Below, one piece after another: positions 50,381 to 60,381 of a stretch of DNA of 64,000 nucleotides (positions within the stretch are counted from its first letter, which is position 1; each line of letters starts with the position of its first letter). The notes below the pieces were generated by a model. That model was given only the letters and a program-made list of their open reading frames with translations. It ran no database searches and was not told the origin of the DNA. Source of the DNA: Taenia hydatigena (lineage: Eukaryota; Platyhelminthes; Cestoda; Cyclophyllidea; Taeniidae); contig JADWOT020000003.1 in the NCBI GenBank assembly GCA_036345935.2, forward strand, positions 15,787,901-15,851,900, in the 5' to 3' direction. The position numbers were made by a program, and so were the translations under genes.

Positions 50381-52555
50381 ATGGTGTGGAGTGGTTTCGT
50401 CTCTTTCCTCCCCATTCTCCATATTTTTCCCATCATCTTAGTCCTTTTACAAGAGACCAGAGCTGCCTGCAGAATTGAGGGCACTAGTTGCCTCTGTGCG
50501 GAAGAAGCCGCAGCCCAAGACGACAGTCTTTCTAACATTTTGGCTTACTGCTGCCAGAGTGACATCTTTCATTTGCACATCAACGGAAGTCGAATCGTAG
50601 GCGGAAAAGCCTTTTATCAAAAACCCTGCCACAACCTAATAGATTTCCGAATTCACGCTCCCAGCCAAACTAGCCTTGCCCCAGATGGAATAGCCTTTAA
50701 TGGACTTCCTAATCTTGAGGTTCTTCACATCACCGGGGATCCAACACTCTCGATGCTTCCAAAAGGTGTGTTCTCTGGACTGGTAGCAAGTTTGCGACAG
50801 TTGAACCTCTCCAACAACGCCTTATCAATCCTAATCGGTTCTGAATTCATTGGCTTTGCAGATCCTAACAGCAGATTGGACGAAGTCGATTTGAGCAACA
50901 ATAGACTGCAAAATCTTCGTACTGGCTGCTTCCAATCGCTGAAGGGCATTCGAAGTCTAAATCTGGCTGGGAATTCCATTTCTGAACTAAGATCCGACAT
51001 ATTTGTTGGTTTGCAACTACTTGAGGAGTTGGATCTGCGTCGAAATCCAATCACTGTGATAATAGGTGGTGCATTTCAGTCTCTGACAAAACTTCGAAAG
51101 CTCCTAATCTCCGGTTTGGGTTCTAGGTCATCTCCTTTAGCTACGCTAACACCTGGAATGCTTTATGGATTACAGGCACTCCGACATTTAGAAATGTCCA
51201 ACCTCGGGATTGCCAATATCAATGTAGAGACTTTTATGGAATTGCGCCATTTGCAGGAGTTGGATCTTTCAAGGAATCAACTGACGGATGTTCCTTATAT
51301 CGCTTTCAAGCGCATGGTGCTAGCACAAAGGGGAGGTCGATTCCAGCGCTTGAATCTATCCAACAATCGAATCGTCTGTCTGCCAGGAGGAGGCTTTGCA
51401 GATTTCCCTCAGTTAAAATCTCTCGATTTAAGTGGAAATCTTCTAACTGTGATTTCGGATCAAGCCTTTATTGGAGTTAAACACCTTCGGGAGCTTAATC
51501 TTCTTGAAAATCCCCTTTTAGTAATCATTCCCAGTGCATTCGATGAATTTGCAACAGCCGACGAAAATGGTTTGCCAGATGCAGTCACTATCCTTCATCA
51601 GCATCGATTAGTGGGGGAATTGTTACCCAAGAAGGCAGTTGTTCGTATTCCTAACGACGAGAATATTGCAGGCATTAATAAACTCCGTCTGCGAGCTGCC
51701 TATGGTCGTCAAAATGGTGACTCTGACACCACAATAGCACCCTTTATTGACCTTTCTTGTCCACGTCTTCCCCTATCTAGTCACATCTCTCCGAAGCAAC
51801 CCACAAATAACGTAGAAGTTGTCAAAACAACAGACGAAAACGACGAAGGATTTGGTGGGATCCTAACACAAAACAAAATATCCTTAACTATAATTGTCTT
51901 CTGTGCTGTGCTGATCCTGGTTGTAACTTCGGCAACTATTCTCTCGTGTCAAACTTGTCGCAAACGACGGCGAAGGAGTAAAACCAACCCATCAGAGAGC
52001 GTCACCACCAGCCCTCCACTTTCTGAAGCTGGAAAGTTACATTATCCTGCACTTCCCAAACAAAACGTCTTCCCATTTAACGGTCTTGAGGTTGGTAGCA
52101 CAGTCTTTACCGAACAAGTTCCGGTGGTCATTGAAAAGATGACCACAAGTGAGCGTCTTTCTAATCTGGGTCAACAACTTGCACCTCCACCCTATCCGCA
52201 CAACCTTCAAACGATGGAGGAACGTCTTCGTCAGGTAGCAGCAGCCTCCACTACGGTTCCCGGTCTCTTCAACGGTTATGCCACGTCCAGGGAATCATCA
52301 CATCAACCCCCATCTGGTCAGTCGTCCCCTAGCAACTTGGGCAGTTCACCAAGATTTTCTAGTTCGACATCTTCAGTTCAACAGCAGCAGCGGCAGAAAG
52401 CACCTCCACCTCTGCATCTCGTCATGACAACATCAACCATTGATCACGAGAAATCGCCACCCCCACCACCAAGTAGCGTTTCGCCCCTGCACGAGTCTGG
52501 GATTGCCTCCGATAATGCCTCGTCTTCTCTCATGACAGCTCTGGGTGTCTTTTAG
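50381..52555 (+). CDS. Single-exon leucine-rich-repeat transmembrane protein (724 aa)
   Basis: Uninterrupted frame of 724 codons with a TAG stop upstream in frame, so the first ATG is the likely start. Residues 1-28 form a hydrophobic signal peptide. A Cys-rich N-terminal segment follows (Cys 30, 37, 39, 57, 58, 83). About twelve 24-residue leucine-rich repeats run from about 85 to 391, e.g. LRQLNLSNNALSIL, LDEVDLSNNRLQNL and LKSLDLSGNLLTVI. There is no clear Cys-rich C-terminal cap and no Ig domain. A transmembrane helix at about 500-523 is followed by a basic stop-transfer run (KRRRRSK) and a 200-residue Pro-, Ser- and Gln-rich cytoplasmic tail containing PPPY at 602-605, a WW-domain ligand type. 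This is a type I surface protein, probably for cell adhesion or recognition. Intron-less coding regions are also known for the LRRTM and LINGO families. No specific orthologue is claimed. Confidence 0.93.
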   Translation: MVWSGFVSFLPILHIFPIILVLLQETRAACRIEGTSCLCAEEAAAQDDSLSNILAYCCQSDIFHLHINGSRIVGGKAFYQKPCHNLIDFRIHAPSQTSLAPDGIAFNGLPNLEVLHITGDPTLSMLPKGVFSGLVASLRQLNLSNNALSILIGSEFIGFADPNSRLDEVDLSNNRLQNLRTGCFQSLKGIRSLNLAGNSISELRSDIFVGLQLLEELDLRRNPITVIIGGAFQSLTKLRKLLISGLGSRSSPLATLTPGMLYGLQALRHLEMSNLGIANINVETFMELRHLQELDLSRNQLTDVPYIAFKRMVLAQRGGRFQRLNLSNNRIVCLPGGGFADFPQLKSLDLSGNLLTVISDQAFIGVKHLRELNLLENPLLVIIPSAFDEFATADENGLPDAVTILHQHRLVGELLPKKAVVRIPNDENIAGINKLRLRAAYGRQNGDSDTTIAPFIDLSCPRLPLSSHISPKQPTNNVEVVKTTDENDEGFGGILTQNKISLTIIVFCAVLILVVTSATILSCQTCRKRRRRSKTNPSESVTTSPPLSEAGKLHYPALPKQNVFPFNGLEVGSTVFTEQVPVVIEKMTTSERLSNLGQQLAPPPYPHNLQTMEERLRQVAAASTTVPGLFNGYATSRESSHQPPSGQSSPSNLGSSPRFSSSTSSVQQQQRQKAPPPLHLVMTTSTIDHEKSPPPPPSSVSPLHESGIASDNASSSLMTALGVF

Positions 52556-55500
52556 ACCCTTTTTGCCTACCTCCCCCATGTAAATATTACTGACACGCCT
52601 CCTCCTCGAGTTTAGTACGTTTGTAGATATGTATGTACGTAGGGATGCTTTCGGCTTATTACTAGAAAAATATTTACATCGATACGTATGCGCAGTTAAC
52701 AACTTATTTGCCTTTTCCTTTTCCTCTCCCTTACAGTATCCGGTTCAAATAGATACTGGCTCGTATTTGGAGGTTTCATTCGTAATTAGTCTACCTTTAC
52801 CTTACCCAGCCAATTGTGCAGATCTTTGTGTTTTTCCTTGTTTTCCACTAAATTTTGATTTTAAGTTGGGATTTTATTAGTATTTAATATTCCAAACGCT
52901 TCATTGCTTCGTGGATTAGTTTGTGACACGTCCATTATTAGTTCCTCGTGAAAAAAGTGGATCACTGTAGGGCAGATCATGACCACTTTGCCTCTTTTCA
53001 CTTACTCTTAATCGACCTCTTTAAAGTGATGAGATCGAACGCAATCGGCTATGTACGCATGGCACATGACGCCGGATTTAGGCAGGAACATCGGGGACAC
53101 TGCATGTGGATAAAGTAGACATTGTCTCGTGTCGGGAGACTTCCTCCAATAACTAATCCACTTTTTGGGTAGCCATTTGCACGGATGTTCGTGTTTTTCT
53201 TTGTAGTTTTCATGTATTTAACCAACGATCTATTGATATATGTCCGGAGAGCAACGATGCACTAGTTTTGTTTCTTTAAAAATATTCTTCAAATCTTCAT
53301 TTTACTTTCGAATTGTATCAGTGCTAAATGCTCTGCACGCCTTATTGTTTCAAGCAATCGCTACCGTTTCATCGTAGGAAAAACGTCCAGGCCATGAATG
53401 TTCCACTCCATCTATTGACAAGATTTAGTCCAACCGACTGCGTACAATGGAACAATAAAGAAAGTAGGACGAATGAGCGCGATGCCGCACTCAGGCAGGA
53501 GAATCGGAGCGCTACGTACATGCGACGCTAAGTGCGAAAGTTATCACAATTGGATTGCAGCGCTGCATCCCTTTCCTTTTCCTTGCAAGGTGCAATTTGC
53601 CCAAGTCTTTTTAGGAATTTTATTTTAAAGTATGCTTCACAAGTGCATTTTGACGCTCAAACATGCAGCACATTTGTGTCCACATTTATGGTCGTGTTAA
53701 ATGAGGCGGCACAAAAAAAACAAGCCGGTTGTATGATTTGGTTTTTTTCATCATTAACACGAGTCCTAAATAAATCAGCGATGCTGTTATTTGTGCATGA
53801 AACAAGAGGCCTACTAGCGCAAGGAGATGTCTGGATGGGCTTGGGTTTGGGTAAATTTGCCGAGCTTCAGCGCAGCAATGTCGCTCAGCCTCGAATGCAA
53901 GCGTCATGTGAACGCATCAGCTCATTCATCACAATTTCGACATTACAAAGTTTTTTCTATAAAATATACATGTGCAAGTATTGTTATACAAACTGTGCCA
54001 AAAATTGCTTCCAAGCTAAGCAAATCTCTAGCAGGCCATTGGGTGACCACAGCGACTTCATTTTCTGCGCCAAATTACTTCAGAAGATGGGGCTGACGAT
54101 AGGAGGTCATGTCTCGAAGATGTGACCTCATGTGAAAAAAAACCCTTCCAGTTATCAGTATTCTCATCAAGAAACCTTCACTAAAGTAGGAAACTTCATT
54201 TTACTGGGAAATATAAAGCCAAATTATAAAATTTATTCCCTAAAACTGTTTAAATTTGCTCTGGAAATGGCAGCTTTGGACACGTTAGCACACTCTACCT
54301 AGTTCACCGTTAGTCTTGGTGTAAATGGATTTTCACAGGGCCCACCAAACAAGTCACTCAATATGACAGATAACTAAAATTCGTGTGGAGTCATTGGTAG
54401 ATGGAGGGTCTCAATCACGAAAGCCACTTAATTGGCATCGCGTTTGGTGTTTTGCTCCATAGCTTTCGCCCTTGGTATTTGAAACAGTTTCCCCGAAACA
54501 TTAAAAATGACCTTTGATAGGTGATTAGGCGAAACGAATATCTGGACCGATAATGCCCCTGTCCGATGTCACTCATGCGATCATAGACCAAACAGCTATC
54601 GCCTAAACAGTATACATGCTGCTAGCCCCAGAGGGTAAGTTTTCTCCTTCATTTTTGACAGACATGGCAACTAAACACGTTCAAACTCACGGAGATAGAA
54701 ACGCATTTCTCAAAGTAAGCGGTTTGTCAGCTTTTTAATGGACAAAAATCGGATCCATTGGACTAAGTGTTGTGAAAAATGAATTTTGGAACTCAGGGTT
54801 TGAAGAATACGCCCTCGAAAAAGAAAATTCTTACTTTGCTTTGCTTAAAGGTACAAGGGATACGTGTGATGGTAAAGTGCAAAATGTAAAACTAATTTCC
54901 GGATTTTATATCCAAAATAGCTATGAAACCTGGAATAAAGTAGGAAAAGACCCGCGCTTAAGGTGTGTAGTGTAAATTTAAAAATTGCAACGGCACTGAT
55001 TTCGACACAACATCGATAATCTGTATCACATCTTGTTCTGATCACTGTCACTCGCGTCAGAAACATTTGTCAGCACTAGAAGTTTAAATTACATTTCGCC
55101 AGCTGTCATCTCCTTCCAAGTCTACTTAAGAGGAGCCCAAGAGGTAAATTTAATCACTAACATTCAAGATTTTTCCACATTAAGCCCAGTTTGGAAATCT
55201 ATTATGAGACGACGGGGACTCTGGTAATATCAAGTAGAATCCAAATTGCAAAATACATGAAATCGACTTCGAAACTTGGCCATATTAAGTGGTTGAAGTA
55301 AAAAAGAAAGTACTTAGACAGTCATCGTGACAAAATGTGTGGCGGAATGGGGTCAATCCTCCAGTTATTCGGTGATGTGTGACACCATAGCAGAGGGTAC
55401 AGCTCAACACGTAACAATCGGTCATTCAAACACTGGGCCTCCATAAATTCATTCAATCCCGATGACTAGTTTGAGTGTATGATAATATGGTATATAAAGA

Positions 55501-56283
55501 ATATCGCGATGAAGCAAAAGGATGGCGGTGGGAGCGACGGTGGCGATGCAAGGTGGGGTTCCCCCACGTCCGCACATGTTTGCGTTTTTGTGCGCATGAA
55601 AACGTGTGTTTGTGTGTGGATGCTTGTATGTAGATGTATGACTAATTCACACCTGCGCGGTGGACTGATTAATGAGTGAATGTGGTACTCACTTCATTAA
55701 AATATCACCATGCCTACCCATAGCCAACTAGCGGTCACATCACACCCACGTCATTCCCAACGGTTGCCATGCCACTTGAACGAAATCGAGACGTGTGATA
55801 ACAGTTGTCCAGGGCCGACTAACACGATCGGAGATGAGGTACCTCACTCTCTCCCTTCAAGTATTCCCTCTTCCCTTCAATCCCTCCTTTTTGTCTCAAA
55901 TAACTATGTGGAACAGGTGTTCATCTCATCCGAAGCTTGACAACAAACCTACTCGTTGCTATGTCCTTTTCTAAGTCTGGAAACTGAACTATGTGGTCTG
56001 AAAACTGCCTCCGTGGTGATTGGTGGTTTTTTGTCAGTAAAAATGCACATTCAATTCCCAGAGAATTAATGATTGATTATTCCTCGGGTAGCGCTTAATT
56101 ATTTGTCATATCAAATCCAAAAAATTGATAATCTAAATTTCGAAAAAAAACAATTTCAAATGAAGTCATAATTATTTAAACCGAAATAGCATTCCGATAT
56201 CCCTGTAATGTATAAGATCACGCTGTCGACGTTCGTTTTAGACATGTCGGTTACAGCTCTAGGGTAGACCTGAGGACTTCAGT
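52556..56283. other. LRR 3' region and non-coding DNA
   Basis: Presumed LRR 3' untranslated region up to about 53.48 kb. Beyond that is a 197-codon open frame at 53532-54125 that starts with GTG, is Cys-rich and has no family features; it is not annotated as a gene. A GT-rich stretch occurs near 55590-55640. Nothing else is recognised. Confidence 0.45.
53454..53459 (+). terminator. Possible polyadenylation signal AATAAA for LRR gene
   Basis: First clear AATAAA on the plus strand that I noticed after the LRR stop codon, about 900 nt downstream. A shorter 3' end using a variant signal is equally possible. Confidence 0.3.
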
Positions 56284-56302
56284 GGGGCGGGGGAGGGGGT
56301 GG
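56284..56302 (+). promoter_or_regulatory. G-rich tract, possible G-quadruplex
   Basis: Runs of 4, 5, 5 and 2 guanines separated by single bases. This density is unusual in such AT-rich DNA. A three-tetrad quadruplex would need a bulge or a shorter fourth strand; a two-tetrad form is directly possible. It lies about 250 bp upstream of a GC-rich island. Confidence 0.4.
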
Positions 56303-56538
56303 AGTTACGTGGTGGATACTAATGGACCGGTAATTATATTGCCATTAATCGGTTAAGATCCATGCCCCGATTCGAAGTGTCTTTGTGGACACAAAAGTAA
56401 TTAAATGTGCATAAAATGACATCACCATTTTTTGCAAAGCCGATGCCCCCTTAATGTTTTTTTTTGGTTATCACAACTCAAAGTGGCGGCCTAGTTTAAG
56501 GAGAGGAGGAATCGGAAAATGAGAGAGATCAACGCCAG

Positions 56539-56637
56539 ATGCCGGAACCGCTCGCCTCGCGGCAGGTTGACCGGCAGGTGGCCGAGGGCAGATGTCGCGT
56601 TAGAACAAAAGGGTGGACGCTTGGCGGAGACGCAACT
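56539..56637 (+). CDS. Candidate first coding exon in GC-rich island
   Basis: From ATG at 56539 to a good donor (ACT/gtaaga) there are 33 codons in phase 0, starting MPEPLASRQVDRQVAEG and ending KGWTLGGDAT. The island at about 56530-56640 is much more GC-rich than its surroundings. No protein family is recognised and no second exon was identified. The minus strand is also open here, so coding direction is uncertain. Confidence 0.25.
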
Positions 56638-59448
56638 GTAAGAAGTGGATATCACACAGGGTGGATTAGAAAATGCGACAGATAGTTCATGGCAAAATCG
56701 CAAACATCAATTTTTTTCAGTCAGGTTAAAACAGGACCCCAAATCTACCTCTGATTGGAGTGCTGGCCTGAATGATAATTTACAATGAAGTATTTGACCA
56801 GTGAGGCGGTTTATGGAGTTAATTTGATGAAAAGAGCAAAAATATATTTTGGATTTGGTAAAGCCATGGCTCTCATGACTCATCGGAATAGGTGGCGCCT
56901 GTTCATGGTCTAACGTGTACTTTTTGCCAAATGAAGGAATCAAGATAGAAGAAAAAATGGAGTAGACTTTTCGTTTAATTGCACCATTCGCAGTTTCCTT
57001 CTTCTTTTCACCACTAACACAAGCAAATAAGCTTTTTTTGGTTGCTTAAAGGAAAACAAGTAAACAAAGCGACTCGTTTTTAGAAAAGCCTACATCCATA
57101 ATAAGCGGTAACATAAGGTCGGTCCTATCAAATTTATGCCTTACATTCTATAAGGAAAAAAATGCTTTATAGTCCCAAATGGTTTGCTAGGTTCTTTTTT
57201 AATTGTTTTAAATGGATAATGCTCCAAGGTTTAAACGCAAGTTATCATGCCAACGAAACTGGACATTTTTAAAAACCTTAGCGATTAAAAGGGGTACTAA
57301 AATAGGTCCACATTTTCAACCAATATTGTAACTGTCAAAAATGTTCTAGAATCCAGAAATTTTGTTCCATCTTAATGTGAAAAAGACGAAAAGTTTAACA
57401 CAGATGCCCTACTTAGCCTTCCATGTGCCTTATATTAACAGCATCAAGGGAATGGGAATTAAAGTCAAGGTTATTAAGGTAAATCTACTCTTCGAATCTG
57501 TCAAGAGAAAGTCAAAACTACCGGGTAGGCTTATAACGTTAAATGTTTTGTGTTTCCAACACCTCTACCCAGAAATTATGTTTGCTTGGACACTGTTCTG
57601 CCTCTGTTTAATTTTGATGGTCGATTTCGCCTTAGACTGATACCCTTTCCCACGCCTGCATGGCTAGCTGGTATGCTAGACAGAGGTAGTCAGTTACATG
57701 GCTCGACTACGCTCCAGCACTTCCCTCATAAAAAAGGAGACTCTTTTTAAACTCGGTGTGTGTCTGTTTTGACATTTACTTCATGGGGCACAGCCAGACC
57801 CCTCATAACAGATTTCGGACCAACGTGGTGCGTTTTCACACCAAGCCTAACACAAATTTAGAACTCACCATGTCGCACCAACATGAGCCATTTGTAGTGC
57901 CAGAAAGTCTTTATTATGGGTAATAATTTACTCCAAGCCAACGTCTTATGATTTAGGGCCTGGCTACCGACCGTTGGGCTGTGAGAACAGATTATTTTAG
58001 GACGGTTGTGGGAATCCACCTTTCACCGAGGGTGAGGGCGAAGGGGAGCCATTACTATCTATCCCGCTGTCCCTGATTGAGGACCATAGGACTCCCTCCA
58101 GAGGGGAGGCGCCTCTCAATCCCATGTCATGCCAACTGAAAACGTAGTATTCACCAAGTAGCAGCTTCAATGAAGTAAAATTTTTAATTTTGCATAAGTC
58201 CTCCCTTGTCAACCTTTAGACTTATTTCATTTGACGGTCTTTTCCTCATATCTACCACAACCTCTGCTCCCACTAGCTGTTCCAAAACAATCCATCTACC
58301 GTCCATCCCACACTTCTGGGGCGCGCATCACTGTGCCCAGTTGTTCACATCACGGTGTTTATCTGCTGAGACCAAAGCAAGTACACCGATGCAATCTCTT
58401 AACTCGATGCAATTCGTTGCAGTTCGATTTTGTGTGACAAGGATTTTTCCGAAGAAACAGGCAGAATTAGCCAAGCAATCGAAGAGGGTTCCATTCTGTC
58501 AACGCGAGATCTCGTCCGTATCGCAAAATGAAGCTGTCACATATGCATTTTAGGCAAAGAAGGGGGGATATTGCTTATACTTATTACTAGAGCTCCTCGA
58601 AATTATACCTTGAAGTGAACACTGTCATCTTTACGTGGTATTGGCACCAGAGGATCGTATTGACGCATGAAAGGTAGAACAGACAGTTTGAAAATGAGAG
58701 TAGAATAGTAGCTAGGTCCAAGTATTTTGCTTTTGAAGGCAAAGAAAAAATGGCACATGCCTTGTGGATTACTATATCAATGGTAAAAAACCACAAGGAA
58801 TCTGTAATCGTATCGCTTATACGGTAAAAAATTTTGCATCCGCTGGTTGTCAAAACATGACAACGAATCCCATTTATCCGCTCGTTCATTGCAATCACTA
58901 AGGGCAAGTGAGAAGTGGTTTGTAGCATAATTTTCCACATTTTTGTACACCTAAACAAAGGTGTCCCAATCCCTTTTCCCATGTCCGTAGTACAGTTTAT
59001 CCGTACCCTTGAAAAACCCAAAAACAGCTATCTATAACATCCATGAGAAATCAGGTTATTTTTCTACAAGGTGATGAAGAAGATCAGAGTGACCATTTCA
59101 AATTCAATTAAAAAGCCCAGTAAGCTGGAAAAAGAGAGCACAATAAAACCAGGCATTCCTGCAGATTTTACGAGTAAAACTGCAAGAGGAACAATTGGTG
59201 TGGTGCATTGTGGGGAACCGTTTTTTCACATCCATAAATCTCATTAATTCAGTCCTAGAACCTGGCTCAGAGGTCCCTCCCTCCCTCCTCCCATGATTTA
59301 CCTTCCATATAGCCAGAAGGGATAAATGTATCGCCCTACACTGCCCCCGATTAGGCAATCATTTGCTCAAACGGTGCGGTATGGTAAGAATACAATGCAT
59401 TTGATCAACCAGATGTGGAAATGAAACACTGCCGCATTGCTATCCCAC
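56638..59448. other. No recognised gene
   Basis: AT-rich. Two minor points: a 10-bp palindrome GAGGCGCCTC at 58106-58115, and a short minus-strand frame at 58609-58668 that begins with ATG, reads MRQYDPLVPIPRKDD and ends at a donor (AAG/gtataa). The latter could be a small first exon but nothing corroborates it. Confidence 0.4.
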
Positions 59449-60381
59449 TGGAACGCGCGAAGAAACAAGCTCTTCACTTACAGATCAGATTTGATGTTGC
59501 AGTAAGTGGCTAAAATAGGGTACTTAGGCGTTCCTCCAATGACTGCTCTTCGTCTCCCCTTTCTCCTCTGGAGATATTGCTTACTTATCCACACAATGAG
59601 CCGACCAAGTGCACCCAAATGAAACCGTCTTCTGTGGCGCTTTTTGAGAAGGAACCTCATTATTGCACAACCTATCTCACTGACTTTGTGACACGTCGTG
59701 TCTGCAGAATGCGCTTTGCGATGCGCAAGTGAGCAAAGGTAGTTCGATGGATATGGAAGCTTGCATCAAGTGCATTGATGGAACTCAGACTAAGAGATGG
59801 GTCTCAGAGAAATGAGGTTGGCTGAAGTTAGTAAGCACAGACAGCTGCTGATTGGATGTTTCGTAGATGATAATTACAGAATACTACTTCATCCAAGTGC
59901 TTGAGCACTACTAGTGGTAAGTTGTGAAGATGCCTGTACTTCATTGTTGGGAGTCCACTTTACCCATCCTACCCATTCCTTCTGTTCAGAGTAAATGGAG
60001 TTAGTGGTGGGCAGTTATCATCTCACCTTCGGCATGAGATAATGGCAGAAAGGTAGCGGTAAGGGGCGGAGTCAACAGTAGCTGTCAAGTGGCAACAGTT
60101 TCTTAGATGTTTCGTTGGGGCTGCCAACTTCTGTTGATTTGACATTAAAGTCGAATGCGTCATTAGGATGTATGGAGTAAACAAAGTGGGCTGCTTTGAA
60201 AAACAAGGTGGGTGAAGCCTACGACGAATGGAGGAAAGCGGCCGTCTCTATGAAATAATGAAGTAGTTGACACATTTGCATACATATTGCCACTCAGCTA
60301 TGCTACAGACGGTGGAGTTGATTGAGCGTAGCCAAATAACTCGCGTTGGGCCCTTCCTTCGACTCCCCTTGCCTCCATATG
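59449..60381 (-). repeat. Inverted repeat, arm 2 (about 933 bp)
   Basis: Reverse-complement partner of 45851-46782, separated from it by 12.7 kb that contains the LRR gene. Homology continues beyond the high-identity block to about 60445, but there it is much more diverged and arm 2, unlike arm 1, keeps an open frame (through SLAFEPNTERRTVVVAAM and on into the block to 60298). Confidence 0.9.
59478..59660 (-). CDS. Short open frame in arm 2, counterpart of 46572-46754
   Basis: 60 codons, MRFLLKKRHRRRFHLGAL to ATYCNIKSDL. Same length, start and stop as in arm 1. Function unknown and possibly non-coding. Confidence 0.15.
   Translation of the reverse strand: MRFLLKKRHRRRFHLGALGRLIVWISKQYLQRRKGRRRAVIGGTPKYPILATYCNIKSDL

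Noticed and set aside
53532..54125. 197-codon open frame downstream of the LRR gene
   Set aside because: Longest unassigned frame, but it starts with GTG, is Cys-rich with no domain, and overlaps other open frames. At most an unproven ORF.
55590..55640. GT-rich stretch
   Set aside because: Irregular GTGTTT/GTGTGTGG run, too short and imperfect to call a microsatellite.
58587..59021. 144-codon minus-strand open frame
   Set aside because: No family resemblance; the adjacent frame at 58609-58668 is a better but still weak exon candidate.
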